Shown: positions 1-7,768, counted from the first letter of the stretch. The stretch is 9,931 bases of DNA from Candidatus Sabulitectum sp. (GCA_023145935.1 JAGLDB010000060.1:1-9931); one strand, 5' to 3'. The notes: generated by a model from the sequence alone, not told the origin. Numbers and translations are program-made.

Positions 1-1137
1 AGTCCGGGAGTTCCAGTTTCCGCCCCTATTTCCTCCAGAGCATCCGAACTGGGTGTTCCGGTAATTGGTGAAGTTGAACTCGCCTTCAGATATATGTCTT
101 CCGATGTATTGGCAGTTACGGGTTCAAATGGAAAAACAACAACAGTTGAATGGCTCAGCCATGTTATCAGATCGTCCAGTTCCACAGCTGAAGCAGTTGC
201 AGCAGGAAACATGGGTTATGCTCTGAGTGACGCCGTTCTTGATAACCCCGAGTGCCCGGTATTTGTGGTGGAACTCAGCAGCTACCAGCTGGAAACAACA
301 AAAAGTCTGAAGGCTTCTTCCGCAGTTATTCTGAATCTTACGCCTGATCATCTTGTCAGGCATGGAACCATGGAAAACTACGGTGCTCTCAAAGCAAGGG
401 TGTTCATGAATCAGGGCTCCAAGGATTCCGCAATCCTGAATTATGATGATCCACTTCTGAAAAAGTACCGAAACAGTTCAGGTGGATCACAGAAGTATTT
501 CTCCATGAAAGAAGAAGTACCTTCGGGGACATGGATGGATAGCTCCGGAATGCTCTGGTACAAGGATAACTCCCGCAATGTGGCGGTTATTCATTCAAAA
601 GAGCTTGCCTTGTCAGGAAAGCACAATGTGGCCAATGCTCTTGCTGTGATCTGCATGGCTGTTTCGTACGGAATACCAACAGACCGTCTGGTATCAGGGT
701 TGAAAGACTTTTCCGGAGTTCCTCACCGGATTGAACCGCTGGGAACTGCCAGGGGCTTGACCTGGTTCAATGACTCCAAGTCTACTAATGTGGACTCTCT
801 GAAGGTTGCCCTGGAGAGTTTTGATGAGAAAGTGATTCTAATTGCCGGGGGCAGGAAAAAGAACAGCGATTATTCCCTGTTGAATGATCTCCTTAGAGAA
901 AAGGTAAAAAGCATTGTTCTTTTCGGCTCAGGAGCGATTTCTCTGGCCACTCAGTGGGAAAATACAGCAGAAATTTCCGTGGTTGACCGTCTCGAAGAGG
1001 CAGTGAAGATATCTCTGACTGTTGCAGAGAGCGGGGATTCGGTTCTCCTCTCTCCCGGATGCGCCAGTTTTGATCAGTATGCTGACTTCGAGCAGCGTGG
1101 CGATCACTTCAAAAAGCTAGTGCAGGCCCTCAAATGA
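1..1137 (+). CDS. murD: UDP-N-acetylmuramoyl-L-alanine:D-glutamate ligase MurD (5' partial)
   Basis: Cytoplasmic ATP-dependent ligase that adds D-glutamate to UDP-MurNAc-L-alanine. The reading frame is open from base 1 and starts at SPGVP, the motif near residue 70 of typical MurD, so roughly 70 N-terminal residues lie outside the window; the ATG at 94 is internal. In window codons: P-loop TGSNGKTTT (40-48, Lys45), SSYQLE, TPDHLVRHG (114-122), the likely carbamylated Lys131 in GALKARVF, SGKHNVANALA, NDSKSTN (257-263), and the C-terminal SPGCASFDQYADFEQRGDHF block. The 378 visible residues plus the missing part fit the usual 440-450. One oddity is Val119, where most MurDs have Asp in DHLDRH. 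The stop overlaps the ftsW start as ATGA. The product call is very secure; the true start cannot be seen. Confidence 0.97.
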   Translation, partial: SPGVPVSAPISSRASELGVPVIGEVELAFRYMSSDVLAVTGSNGKTTTVEWLSHVIRSSSSTAEAVAAGNMGYALSDAVLDNPECPVFVVELSSYQLETTKSLKASSAVILNLTPDHLVRHGTMENYGALKARVFMNQGSKDSAILNYDDPLLKKYRNSSGGSQKYFSMKEEVPSGTWMDSSGMLWYKDNSRNVAVIHSKELALSGKHNVANALAVICMAVSYGIPTDRLVSGLKDFSGVPHRIEPLGTARGLTWFNDSKSTNVDSLKVALESFDEKVILIAGGRKKNSDYSLLNDLLREKVKSIVLFGSGAISLATQWENTAEISVVDRLEEAVKISLTVAESGDSVLLSPGCASFDQYADFEQRGDHFKKLVQALK

Positions 1138-2240
1138 CACATTCTGCATCAATGGCCATGAAAATACTTATTGGATCAACAATTACCATTCTTGTCATAG
1201 GAGTTCTTGCAGTGGGAACCGCAAGTTCTTTCTACTCCCTTAAGGAGACCGGCTCCGATACAACATATCTGAAAAGACATCTGGTACGGATAGCCATTGG
1301 CATTGCAGCCTGCTTTATTCTTGCCACCCGTTCAGATGTATTCTTCAAGCGCAGCGCCTGGCCTGTTTATGTTCTTAGTGTTCTGGCAGTGGTCGCCACC
1401 TTTGTTTTAAGGGATACTCAGTTTGCTCCCAGGGTGAATGGTTCAGTCAGGTGGCTTGATCTCGGAGTGAGAATACTTCCATCTGATTTCGTAAGATTCG
1501 GTTTTGTACTGCTTTCAGGATTACTGATCTCAAAGGGTTCGGTGGACATAAGGAAGTTTAAGGGTGTTGCTATTGTTGCTTCTCTCGCACTTCTGCCCAG
1601 CATACTCACCATCCTTCAACCGGATTTATCAGGTACTGCTTTTACCCTGTTTGTAATGCTGGTTGTGCTTTTCGTGGCAGGTGCCCGCTTCTCTCACATT
1701 TTCGCAGTGGCAGGGGTTCTTCTTCTGCTTGGTGCCTCTGCAGTTCTGATCAGAAGCGACTATCAGCTTGACAGAATAAGAGCATCTTTCCAGGAAAACA
1801 CAATGGAGCAGGACGACAACTACCAGACACTTCAGGCCAGGATCACCCTTGGAAGCGGTGGTTTCGCAGGCAGAGGTCTTGGGCAGAGTCGCCAGAAGAG
1901 AGGTTTCCTTCCAGAGGCACACACAGATTTCATACTTGCTGTTATTGGAGAGGAATCGGGTTTTCTTGGAACATCTGCGTTACTGATTCTTTTCTTCATG
2001 CTTTTTTTCTCTTCACTGTGGATCGCCCGAGGTGCCAGCAGCACATTTGATGCTGTGACCGGTGGCGGTGCAACAGCAGTTCTTTTAACAGGTGTAATAA
2101 TTCACACAATGGTGAACAGTGGAGTGATACCCGTTACTGGAATGCCTCTTCCTCTTGTTTCATGGGGCGGAACATCAATGGTAGTAAATCTCATCTGCAT
2201 TGGAACTGTGATCGGTATTTCCAGGAGGTCCGCAGCATGA
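1134..2240 (+). CDS. ftsW: Septal SEDS peptidoglycan glycosyltransferase FtsW
   Basis: Polytopic inner-membrane protein of the SEDS (RodA/FtsW/SpoVE) family, which polymerises lipid II into glycan strands with a class b PBP at the septum. The 368 residues contain about ten hydrophobic segments, the first near 10-30. Signatures are GSGGFAGRGLG, then PEAHTDF at 260-266 with Asp265 at the position of the catalytic Asp known in the family, then the C-terminal VIPVTGMPLPLVSWGG block (331-346). The ATG at 1134 overlaps the murD stop. No Shine-Dalgarno is visible ahead of it or ahead of the in-frame ATGs at 1152 and 1158, so initiation probably depends on coupling to murD, and a start 6 or 8 codons later is possible. 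Position between murD and murG is the classic dcw place for ftsW rather than rodA. Confidence 0.96.
   Translation: MTHSASMAMKILIGSTITILVIGVLAVGTASSFYSLKETGSDTTYLKRHLVRIAIGIAACFILATRSDVFFKRSAWPVYVLSVLAVVATFVLRDTQFAPRVNGSVRWLDLGVRILPSDFVRFGFVLLSGLLISKGSVDIRKFKGVAIVASLALLPSILTILQPDLSGTAFTLFVMLVVLFVAGARFSHIFAVAGVLLLLGASAVLIRSDYQLDRIRASFQENTMEQDDNYQTLQARITLGSGGFAGRGLGQSRQKRGFLPEAHTDFILAVIGEESGFLGTSALLILFFMLFFSSLWIARGASSTFDAVTGGGATAVLLTGVIIHTMVNSGVIPVTGMPLPLVSWGGTSMVVNLICIGTVIGISRRSAA
2223..2229 (+). promoter_or_regulatory. Shine-Dalgarno of murG
   Basis: AGGAGGT, a near-perfect anti-SD match, lies inside the last ftsW codons and 7 bases before the ATG at 2237. It fixes the murG start there and excludes the longer in-frame ATG at 2162. 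Confidence 0.9.
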
Positions 2241-3292
2241 GAAAGAAGCATCTTCTTATAGCAGGGGGAGGTACCGGTGGTCATATAGCACCTGCTATAG
2301 CCATAGGAAGCGCCGCATCAGAACATTTCAGAGTTTCCTATGCCTGTACACCGAGACCGGTTGATACCATGATGTACGCAGCGGTTGCTGAGCCAGTTCA
2401 TGTGATGAATCCACCCAGGATAGACAAAGGCATGAGGCTGCTTCTGCCTTTCACTGCCACAATTTCCTTTCTTAAAGCAAGAGCACTGATAAAATCAATA
2501 GGAGCCGATGTAGTACTTGGAACCGGCGGTTACTCATCCTTCTTTGCCATTGTTGCAGCCAGGTCTCTTGGAATACCTGCAGCTGTATTTGACAGCAATG
2601 CCATTTCCGGCAGAAGCAACAGAATAGCGTCAAGATTCTGTCGTATTGCCTTTACAGGTTTAAAAAGCGGCGAAACAGGGCTGAATTGCCGAACTGTTCA
2701 AACTGGAACTCCAGTTTCCGGAAAAATGAACAAAACAGCAACAGTACTGGCAAGAAAAAGACTTGGTATTCCTGAGGATTTTCCTGTTATTCTTTTTCTT
2801 GGAGGCAGTCAGGGAGCAAAAGCAATAAATGATCTGGCTCTGGCTGTGGGGGAAGATGTTTCAGTGCTTCTTCAATGCGGTAACAGTGATTATAAGAGGG
2901 TTCTTAAGCAGTCAAAGACCATGGATAATTTCACAGTCAAACCATTTCTCACTGACCTTTCTTTGTGGTATTCAGCAGCTGCGCTTGCTGTGGCCAGAGC
3001 AGGGGGGCAGACCATAGCAGAGCTTGCAGCATTCGGACTTCCTGCAGTTCTTGTTCCCTACCCGTATGCAGCTGAAGATCATCAGATGGCAAATGCTGCT
3101 GTCATCCTGAATGCAGGTGGTGCATTGCTTAGAACGCAAACGGAAACAGAGCATTCTGATTTCACCGGATTTCTTCTTAAGCTTGGCGGCGACAGGAAGA
3201 AGCTCGCAGAGATGTCTGCTGCTATGCAGTCTATTTTTCCTGATGATCCAGCGGAAAAAATTGTTTTGCTTCTCCGGGAGCTGGTGCAATGA
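2237..3292 (+). CDS. murG: UDP-GlcNAc:lipid I N-acetylglucosaminyltransferase MurG
   Basis: Peripheral membrane GT-B glycosyltransferase that transfers GlcNAc from UDP-GlcNAc to lipid I, giving lipid II, the substrate of FtsW. The 351 residues match family length. The N-terminal Rossmann domain has GGGTGGHIAPA (10-20) and GTGGYSS. The C-terminal donor domain has FLGGSQGAKAIND, then ARAGGQTIAELAAFGLP with Glu262 at the nucleotide-ribose-binding position, then VPYPYAAEDHQMAN. Start chosen by the strong SD at 2223-2229 and by the ATGA overlap with ftsW. Unusual: the acceptor-side motif that normally reads HEQNxxPG is FDSNAISG (118-125), keeping only the Asn and Gly. Function is still very likely, since the donor site is intact and the locus is canonical. 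Confidence 0.96.
   Translation: MRKKHLLIAGGGTGGHIAPAIAIGSAASEHFRVSYACTPRPVDTMMYAAVAEPVHVMNPPRIDKGMRLLLPFTATISFLKARALIKSIGADVVLGTGGYSSFFAIVAARSLGIPAAVFDSNAISGRSNRIASRFCRIAFTGLKSGETGLNCRTVQTGTPVSGKMNKTATVLARKRLGIPEDFPVILFLGGSQGAKAINDLALAVGEDVSVLLQCGNSDYKRVLKQSKTMDNFTVKPFLTDLSLWYSAAALAVARAGGQTIAELAAFGLPAVLVPYPYAAEDHQMANAAVILNAGGALLRTQTETEHSDFTGFLLKLGGDRKKLAEMSAAMQSIFPDDPAEKIVLLLRELVQ
3276..3280 (+). promoter_or_regulatory. Shine-Dalgarno of murC
   Basis: GGGAG inside the 3' end of murG, 8 bases before the ATG at 3289. It supports the start that overlaps the murG stop. Confidence 0.7.
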
Positions 3293-4611
3293 ATATTCAC
3301 ATAATGGGTATTTGCGGTTCAGGTATGAGTGCTCTTGCAGGTTGGTACAGTGCGCTTGGTAATAAGGTCACTGGCTGTGACGGTGCTCCTTCATCTCAGA
3401 AGATAATTTCTCTTGGAAAGCTCGGTATTGCCGTTGAAACAGGTCACTCAATAAATCATCTGGCGGGGATCGATCGACTGATTTTTTCTGCAGCTATACC
3501 AAAGGACAACATGGAGCTTGCAGCAGGCATAGTTTCAGGTATACCAGTACTTCGAAGAAGCGAAGCTCTTGCGGAGCTCTGCTCTTCTCACAGAGTTGTA
3601 GCTGTGGCAGGTGCACACGGTAAAACAACGACAACATCCATGGCGGGATGGATAGCCCAGGAAACGGGATTGGAACCAACTGTTTTTCTGGGAGGCAATA
3701 TGAACTGCTGGAATGGAAACTTTAGACCCGGCGGTAACCTGGCCATTGTTGAGTCCGATGAATTTGACAGAACATTCCTCAGGCTTACTCCCTCACATGC
3801 GGTTGTGACCAGCTTCGCTCTTGAACACCTGGAGTGTTATGGCACACCGGAAGGTCTTGAATGGGCGTTTCAGGCATTTCTTGAATCCGTACTTCCCGGA
3901 GGTACTGTACTTGTGCCAATTGAGAAACCCGGGCTTGGTTACTGGGCTGAAAGGATTGGGCGGAAAATACTTACCCATGGCCCGGGTGGGGATATAGATG
4001 CAAAAACAGGGGAGTACAAAGGCTGGGGTGAGAAATACAGATTATTCGGTTGCAATGGTTTCCTTCCAGCACCCGGCATGCATAATGTAAGAAATGCGCA
4101 GGTAGCCATCGCTCTTTCCATGGCTCTGGGTATAGAGGCATCTGCGGCTATTGAGGCTCTTGCCAGCTGGCCTGGTGTTTCAAGAAGGCTCGAGAAGATA
4201 GGAGACTACAGAGGTACCGTAATAGTCAGTGACTATGCCCATCATCCGGATGAGATCGCAGCTGCACTGAGTTCTGTAAGAAAGCTAACCAGGCAGCAGG
4301 TAACGGTTGTATTTCAGCCTCATCTGCCATCCCGCACATCTCTGCTATACAGAGAAATGGGAAGTGCTCTGAGGATTGCCGACCGATCTTACGTCCTTCC
4401 AATATTCCAGTCCCGTGAGGAATCCATACCTGGAGTGAGCAGTGAACTGGTCTGCGAAGCCGCAAAGCGCAGCGGAGCATTGTCGGAGCTTATCTCTATG
4501 GATCAGATAGAGGGTATTGTGAAGGCTTCCACTGGCGGAGTTCTGATATTTATGGGAGCCGGTTCGATTGACGCACAGATCAGAAACGTTCTTGCGGAGG
4601 TGGGGCAGTGA
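3289..4611 (+). CDS. murC: UDP-N-acetylmuramate:L-alanine ligase MurC
   Basis: Cytoplasmic Mur ligase that attaches L-Ala to UDP-MurNAc, the first amino-acid step of the stem peptide. The 440 residues hold three Mur domains: an N-terminal nucleotide-sugar domain with GICGSGMSALA (7-17), GHS and SAAIPKDN; the ATP domain with P-loop GAHGKTTTT (108-116, Lys112), ESDEFDR (155-161) and ALEHLECYG; and a C-terminal domain with DYAHHPDEI, FQPHLPSRT and FMGAGSI. The paralogue Mpl was considered, but MSALA, SAAIPKDN and PVLRRSEALAEL are MurC-type. Small departures are GAHGKT for GTHGKT and EHLE for DHLD, both conservative. The DEFDR form resembles Bacteroidetes-type MurC. It overlaps murG (ATGA) and ftsQ (GTGA). 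Confidence 0.95.
   Translation: MNIHIMGICGSGMSALAGWYSALGNKVTGCDGAPSSQKIISLGKLGIAVETGHSINHLAGIDRLIFSAAIPKDNMELAAGIVSGIPVLRRSEALAELCSSHRVVAVAGAHGKTTTTSMAGWIAQETGLEPTVFLGGNMNCWNGNFRPGGNLAIVESDEFDRTFLRLTPSHAVVTSFALEHLECYGTPEGLEWAFQAFLESVLPGGTVLVPIEKPGLGYWAERIGRKILTHGPGGDIDAKTGEYKGWGEKYRLFGCNGFLPAPGMHNVRNAQVAIALSMALGIEASAAIEALASWPGVSRRLEKIGDYRGTVIVSDYAHHPDEIAAALSSVRKLTRQQVTVVFQPHLPSRTSLLYREMGSALRIADRSYVLPIFQSREESIPGVSSELVCEAAKRSGALSELISMDQIEGIVKASTGGVLIFMGAGSIDAQIRNVLAEVGQ
4596..4601 (+). promoter_or_regulatory. Shine-Dalgarno of ftsQ
   Basis: GGAGGT in the last codons of murC, 6 bases before the GTG at 4608. It supports the unusual GTG start of ftsQ. Confidence 0.8.
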
Positions 4612-5279
4612 AAAAGAAGGGACTGCGTATAACAATCCTGCTGCTGGTATTCACCGTGTTTCTTCTTCTGGGGGTCAGGTGGGCGGAAAGAGACAACCGG
4701 CTGAATCTCACCGTGGTGCGAATCGATAATTCGAGCCTTGTGGACTCTTCTTCCATTGCTGAAATATTACGACCATACCTTGGCAGGTCTCTGCTGAAAA
4801 TTAACACGGATTCTCTTGAGGCAGTTCTTCAGACACTTGGGGGAGTTGACTCGGTATCGGTAAGAATTGAATATCCGGAAACTATAATTGTCCTGTTCTC
4901 AACCAGGGCTCCAGCTGTTCTTCTGGCATACAGCAGTGGAACAGTTCCTGTTACCAGTTCAGGCCATGTGCTTCCTGACAGTTGGGGAAATGATCAATTG
5001 CCTGTGATCCGCATAACTGGAACCCCGGATGAAAGAGTCATAAGATCAGCTCTTGATCTGTTTATCAAGTATGAGTTCGGTAACCTTATCTCTATGAGTG
5101 TCAGCAATAATGCAATTGTTCTTGATGAGAATGGAACCAGGATAATCCTTGATCCGGACCAGGCAACAGAGAACTGGCTGAGCTGGCAGAGTATCAGAGA
5201 AATAATAGGCCACAGGATAGATGAAGTTGATCTCAGATACGGTGGTCAGGCCGTGCTGCGATCTGCGGAGGAAACATAA
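4608..5279 (+). CDS. ftsQ: Cell division protein FtsQ (DivIB family)
   Basis: Bitopic divisome protein linking cytoplasmic FtsA/FtsZ to periplasmic FtsB/FtsL and the septal synthases. The layout is typical: a short basic cytoplasmic tail (KKK), one transmembrane helix at about 8-24, a POTRA-like domain at about 34-105 (VVRIDNSSLVDSSSIAEIL, then LLKINTDSLEAVLQ and VDSVSVRIEYPETIIV), and a beta-rich C-terminal FtsQ domain ending in VDLRYGGQAVL. At 223 residues it is shorter than E. coli FtsQ (276) but ordinary for many phyla. It starts with GTG overlapping the murC stop. The family is weakly conserved in sequence; the call rests on architecture, POTRA pattern and the locus between murC and ftsA. 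Confidence 0.92.
   Translation: MKKKGLRITILLLVFTVFLLLGVRWAERDNRLNLTVVRIDNSSLVDSSSIAEILRPYLGRSLLKINTDSLEAVLQTLGGVDSVSVRIEYPETIIVLFSTRAPAVLLAYSSGTVPVTSSGHVLPDSWGNDQLPVIRITGTPDERVIRSALDLFIKYEFGNLISMSVSNNAIVLDENGTRIILDPDQATENWLSWQSIREIIGHRIDEVDLRYGGQAVLRSAEET
5267..5271 (+). promoter_or_regulatory. Shine-Dalgarno of ftsA
   Basis: GGAGG at the 3' end of ftsQ, 7 bases before the ATG at 5279. The start overlaps the ftsQ stop by one base (TAATG). Confidence 0.8.
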
Positions 5280-6520
5280 TGGAAAAGAACATAATAGCAG
5301 GGATTGATATAGGGTGTTCCGGTGTCAGGTGTGTAATTGCCATTGAAGACGAGAACTCGGTACTGGAAATTGCAGGTGTTGGTATCTGTCCATGCAGTGG
5401 CCATATCCGCCAGGGGGTTCTGGTAAATGCATCAATAGCAGGTGCGGCAATTCAGCGGGCTGTTGAAGAAGCAGAACAGACATGTGGCCTTGAGATCGAG
5501 TCTGTATTCATAAACATTACTGGTCTTCATGTGAGAGGAATGCTTGCCGCAGCCACTCTGCAGATAGGTGAGGGGAAATCTGATTACCCCGAAGAAATTT
5601 CGGAAGACGACATAAAGAGTGTGGAAGAAAGCGCAGGTAATATTACCCTTCCTTCCGGCTGTGAGGTTCTGGAGAGAACAGTGAGGGATTATTCATTCGG
5701 TGGCTTTTCTCAGTTGCCCGATCCTCCTGTTGGTCTTAAATCTGGTTCCGTACAGGCACGAGTTTATACAATTTACGCTGATCGCATCGCTGCTGAGAAC
5801 CTGAGATCTGTTGTTCAGAATGCAGGGATCACAGTGGAAGCCGTGATTCCGTCAGCTGTTGCCAGTGCTGCTGCAGTGCTGAACAAGGATGAAAAGCAGG
5901 TAGGTACGGTAGTTGTGGATATAGGCTCTGCAAATACTGATCTTGTTATTTACTACGGTGGCTCACCGATCCACCTTTCATCTTTCTCGATGGGTGGCAA
6001 CAAAATTACATCGGACATACAGAGCATGGGGATCTCATGGAATGATGCGGAAAAATTGAAAATAGAAAAGGTGGCTGCTGCAAACCAGTTTGCAGAGAAA
6101 AGCACACTCTCTGTGAGGAAAGTCGGAGGACGCGGTACTGTTTCTGTGGCTCTACCGGTACTTACACAGATCGCTGCACAGAGGATTGAAGAGATTTTTA
6201 ATTTTGCTGCGGAAGAGATTGCTGCATCAGGAATCGGGGTTGCCAATCTCACCGGGGGAATTGTGTTAACCGGCGGTGCCGCAAGAATGGCGGGGATTAT
6301 TGAAGCTGCCTCAAGCATTACTGGTCACCAGGTTGAGCCGGGGATCCCAAGAGCGGTGAAGTCTGCCAGCAAACTGGCAAATACTCCGGAAATGGCAACT
6401 GCAATCGGCCTGGTCAAACACGGATTGGAGCTCAGGCGAATTGATACCGGAGTGAAAGAGCATGTCGGATATAAAGATTTTGCAAAAAGAGTAAGTAATT
6501 TTTTCAATAAACTGAAGTAA
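5279..6520 (+). CDS. ftsA: Cell division protein FtsA (actin-like membrane tether of FtsZ)
   Basis: Actin-fold ATPase-family protein that anchors FtsZ filaments to the membrane and recruits later divisome proteins. Its 413 residues carry the phosphate-1 region GIDIGCSGVRCVIA (8-21), the FtsA-specific 1C/SHS2 insertion (about 85-165), the phosphate-2 region VVDIGSANTDL (212-222), the SMGGNKITSDI segment, the adenosine motif LTGGAARMAG, and a C-terminal amphipathic helix in FAKRVSNFFNKLK that matches the membrane-targeting sequence of FtsA. The phosphate-2 loop, usually DIGGGTTD, is DIGSANTD here, with two of its three glycines replaced. Identity as FtsA rather than MreB or PilM is supported by the 1C region, the terminal helix and the position directly before ftsZ. 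Confidence 0.95.
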   Translation: MEKNIIAGIDIGCSGVRCVIAIEDENSVLEIAGVGICPCSGHIRQGVLVNASIAGAAIQRAVEEAEQTCGLEIESVFINITGLHVRGMLAAATLQIGEGKSDYPEEISEDDIKSVEESAGNITLPSGCEVLERTVRDYSFGGFSQLPDPPVGLKSGSVQARVYTIYADRIAAENLRSVVQNAGITVEAVIPSAVASAAAVLNKDEKQVGTVVVDIGSANTDLVIYYGGSPIHLSSFSMGGNKITSDIQSMGISWNDAEKLKIEKVAAANQFAEKSTLSVRKVGGRGTVSVALPVLTQIAAQRIEEIFNFAAEEIAASGIGVANLTGGIVLTGGAARMAGIIEAASSITGHQVEPGIPRAVKSASKLANTPEMATAIGLVKHGLELRRIDTGVKEHVGYKDFAKRVSNFFNKLK

Positions 6521-6524
6521 GGAG
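6519..6524 (+). promoter_or_regulatory. Shine-Dalgarno of ftsZ
   Basis: AAGGAG formed across the ftsA stop codon, 5 bases before the ATG at 6530. The strong match fits the high FtsZ level needed relative to FtsA. Confidence 0.85.
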
Positions 6525-6529
6525 AGGAT

Positions 6530-7678
6530 ATGGCTGCTGTATTCGATATTAGAGAAGTAGGAGAGGATCTTACAGGAAGCATACGGATTCTCGTGGTAGG
6601 TGTTGGAGGATGTGGTTGCAATGCCATAACCAGAATGATTCGGGATGGCATCACAGGTGTAGAGTATATTGCGGTAAACACTGATCAGCAGGATTTCAAA
6701 GGATGTCTTGCGACTGAACAGCTGCTTATTGGAGGCCGTGTAACCAGAAACAGAGGCACAGGTGGCAATCAGGAACTGGGAGAACAGGCTGCAGAAGAGA
6801 GTGTAAATGCAATCGAGGATTTCATGCGAGGCGCTGATATTATCTTTATCACAGCCGGCATGGGGGGTGGAACAGGTACCGGAGCAGCTCCAGTAATTGC
6901 CCGTATTGCAAAGGATAACGGAATAATAACTGTGGGTGTGGTGACACTGCCGTTCAACTATGAGGGTGCCATCAGGGCCAAGCGGGCTGAAGACGGTATT
7001 CTCAGGCTTAAGAGAGAACTTGATACCCTTATTGTGATACCGAACGACAGGCTCGACAGTGTTGTTGATGAGAATGCCACATTCGATGAGGCCATGGGAG
7101 TGGCGAATGGTGTTCTTTCCAATGCAGTGGAGGGTATCAGCAGCATTATTTCCTGTCCAGGAGAGATCAATCTGGATTTCGAAGACATAAGAAGAGTAAT
7201 TGCCAGTGGTGGTGGAGCAATGATGGGAACCGGTGTGGCCACTGGGCCGGACAGGGCAGAGGAGGCAGCCAGGCAGGCTATCTCCAATCAACTTCTGGAC
7301 AATGTATCCATAGAAGGCGCAAGAGAAGTTCTTGTGAATATTCACTCTTCCCAGAAACTCAAGTACTCTGAATTCAGTAAGGCACAGAAGATAATCTCTG
7401 ATGTGGTTGGTGATATGGTAGAGATCCGTATTGGAAGAAGCGTTGATGAAAAGATGGGGGATGAGGTTAAGGTCACAGTTATAGCAACAGGTTTCGGCCA
7501 GGGTGATGATGCTCAGCCGGAGGAATTGCCTATGCAGCGAGGCCATACACCATTCCCTTTCAGTTCCGAGAGGCGCGGTACGGAAAATCTCTCCAAATCA
7601 TATGCAACAGCAAGCCCCGGTAACATGAATACCAGTGAAGTTGAGATCCCGACATTCTTGCAGAGGGATATTGATTAG
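6530..7678 (+). CDS. ftsZ: Cell division GTPase FtsZ
   Basis: Tubulin-homologous GTPase that polymerises into the Z ring at midcell. The 382 residues show the N-terminal GTP-binding strand and loop ILVVGVGGCGCNA (20-32), the tubulin signature GMGGGTGTGAAP (110-121), VVTLPFNYEG, and the synergy (T7) loop NLDFEDIR (214-221) with Asp216 and Asp219 placed to complete GTP hydrolysis in the neighbouring subunit. A variable linker (about 330-369) follows, then the conserved C-terminal peptide EVEIPTFLQRDID (370-382), the docking site for FtsA and other partners. Nine bases separate it from ftsA. No terminator hairpin is seen in the 90 bases after its TAG stop. All catalytic features are present; identity is certain. 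Confidence 0.98.
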   Translation: MAAVFDIREVGEDLTGSIRILVVGVGGCGCNAITRMIRDGITGVEYIAVNTDQQDFKGCLATEQLLIGGRVTRNRGTGGNQELGEQAAEESVNAIEDFMRGADIIFITAGMGGGTGTGAAPVIARIAKDNGIITVGVVTLPFNYEGAIRAKRAEDGILRLKRELDTLIVIPNDRLDSVVDENATFDEAMGVANGVLSNAVEGISSIISCPGEINLDFEDIRRVIASGGGAMMGTGVATGPDRAEEAARQAISNQLLDNVSIEGAREVLVNIHSSQKLKYSEFSKAQKIISDVVGDMVEIRIGRSVDEKMGDEVKVTVIATGFGQGDDAQPEELPMQRGHTPFPFSSERRGTENLSKSYATASPGNMNTSEVEIPTFLQRDID

Positions 7679-7705
7679 GTAATGTGAGGAGTAAAACGTT
7701 TATAT

Positions 7706-7734
7706 TTGTTGGCATGATTTTTGTTTTGTATATT
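7706..7734 (+). promoter_or_regulatory. Possible sigma70-type promoter ahead of the radical SAM gene
   Basis: In the AT-rich gap after ftsZ, TTGTTG (7706-7711) and TATATT (7729-7734) are 17 bases apart. The -10 matches 5 of 6 consensus bases and the -35 only 3 of 6. TTGTTT (7721-7726) with TATTTT (7744-7749), also 17 apart, is an equal alternative. AT-rich sequence gives such matches by chance, so this is weak. Confidence 0.3.
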
Positions 7735-7754
7735 CCTGCTCAATATTTTATAGG

Positions 7755-7764
7755 GGAGCAAGGA
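7755..7764 (+). promoter_or_regulatory. Shine-Dalgarno of the radical SAM gene
   Basis: GGAG (7755-7758) lies 10 bases and AAGGA (7760-7764) 4 bases before the ATG at 7769. Either could serve; together they support this start. Confidence 0.6.
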
Positions 7765-7768
7765 TTGT

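Noticed and set aside
2162..2236. Longer MurG start at the in-frame ATG at 2162
   Set aside because: The extra 25 residues overlap ftsW in another frame and do not resemble MurG, while the ATG at 2237 has a near-perfect SD and gives the normal N terminus.
3289..4611. Mpl (murein peptide ligase) instead of MurC
   Set aside because: The N-terminal HIMGICG resembles Mpl, but GSGMSALA, SAAIPKDN, PVLRRSEALAEL and the position between murG and ftsQ are typical of MurC.
5953..6318. A 121-codon minus-strand frame inside ftsA
   Set aside because: A low-complexity, Ala/Ile/Pro-rich translation lying wholly within a well-supported gene; a shadow frame.
6311..7546. A 411-codon open frame on the minus strand opposite ftsZ and the end of ftsA
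   Set aside because: It is antisense to genes with clear domains and motifs; its translation is rich in Cys, His and Ser without recognisable domains. The length reflects codon bias of ftsZ leaving one reverse frame free of stops.
7679..7768. A terminator or small gene between ftsZ and the radical SAM gene
   Set aside because: No GC-rich inverted repeat with a T tract and no plausible short frame with its own SD was found; the gap is AT-rich with only weak promoter-like hexamers.
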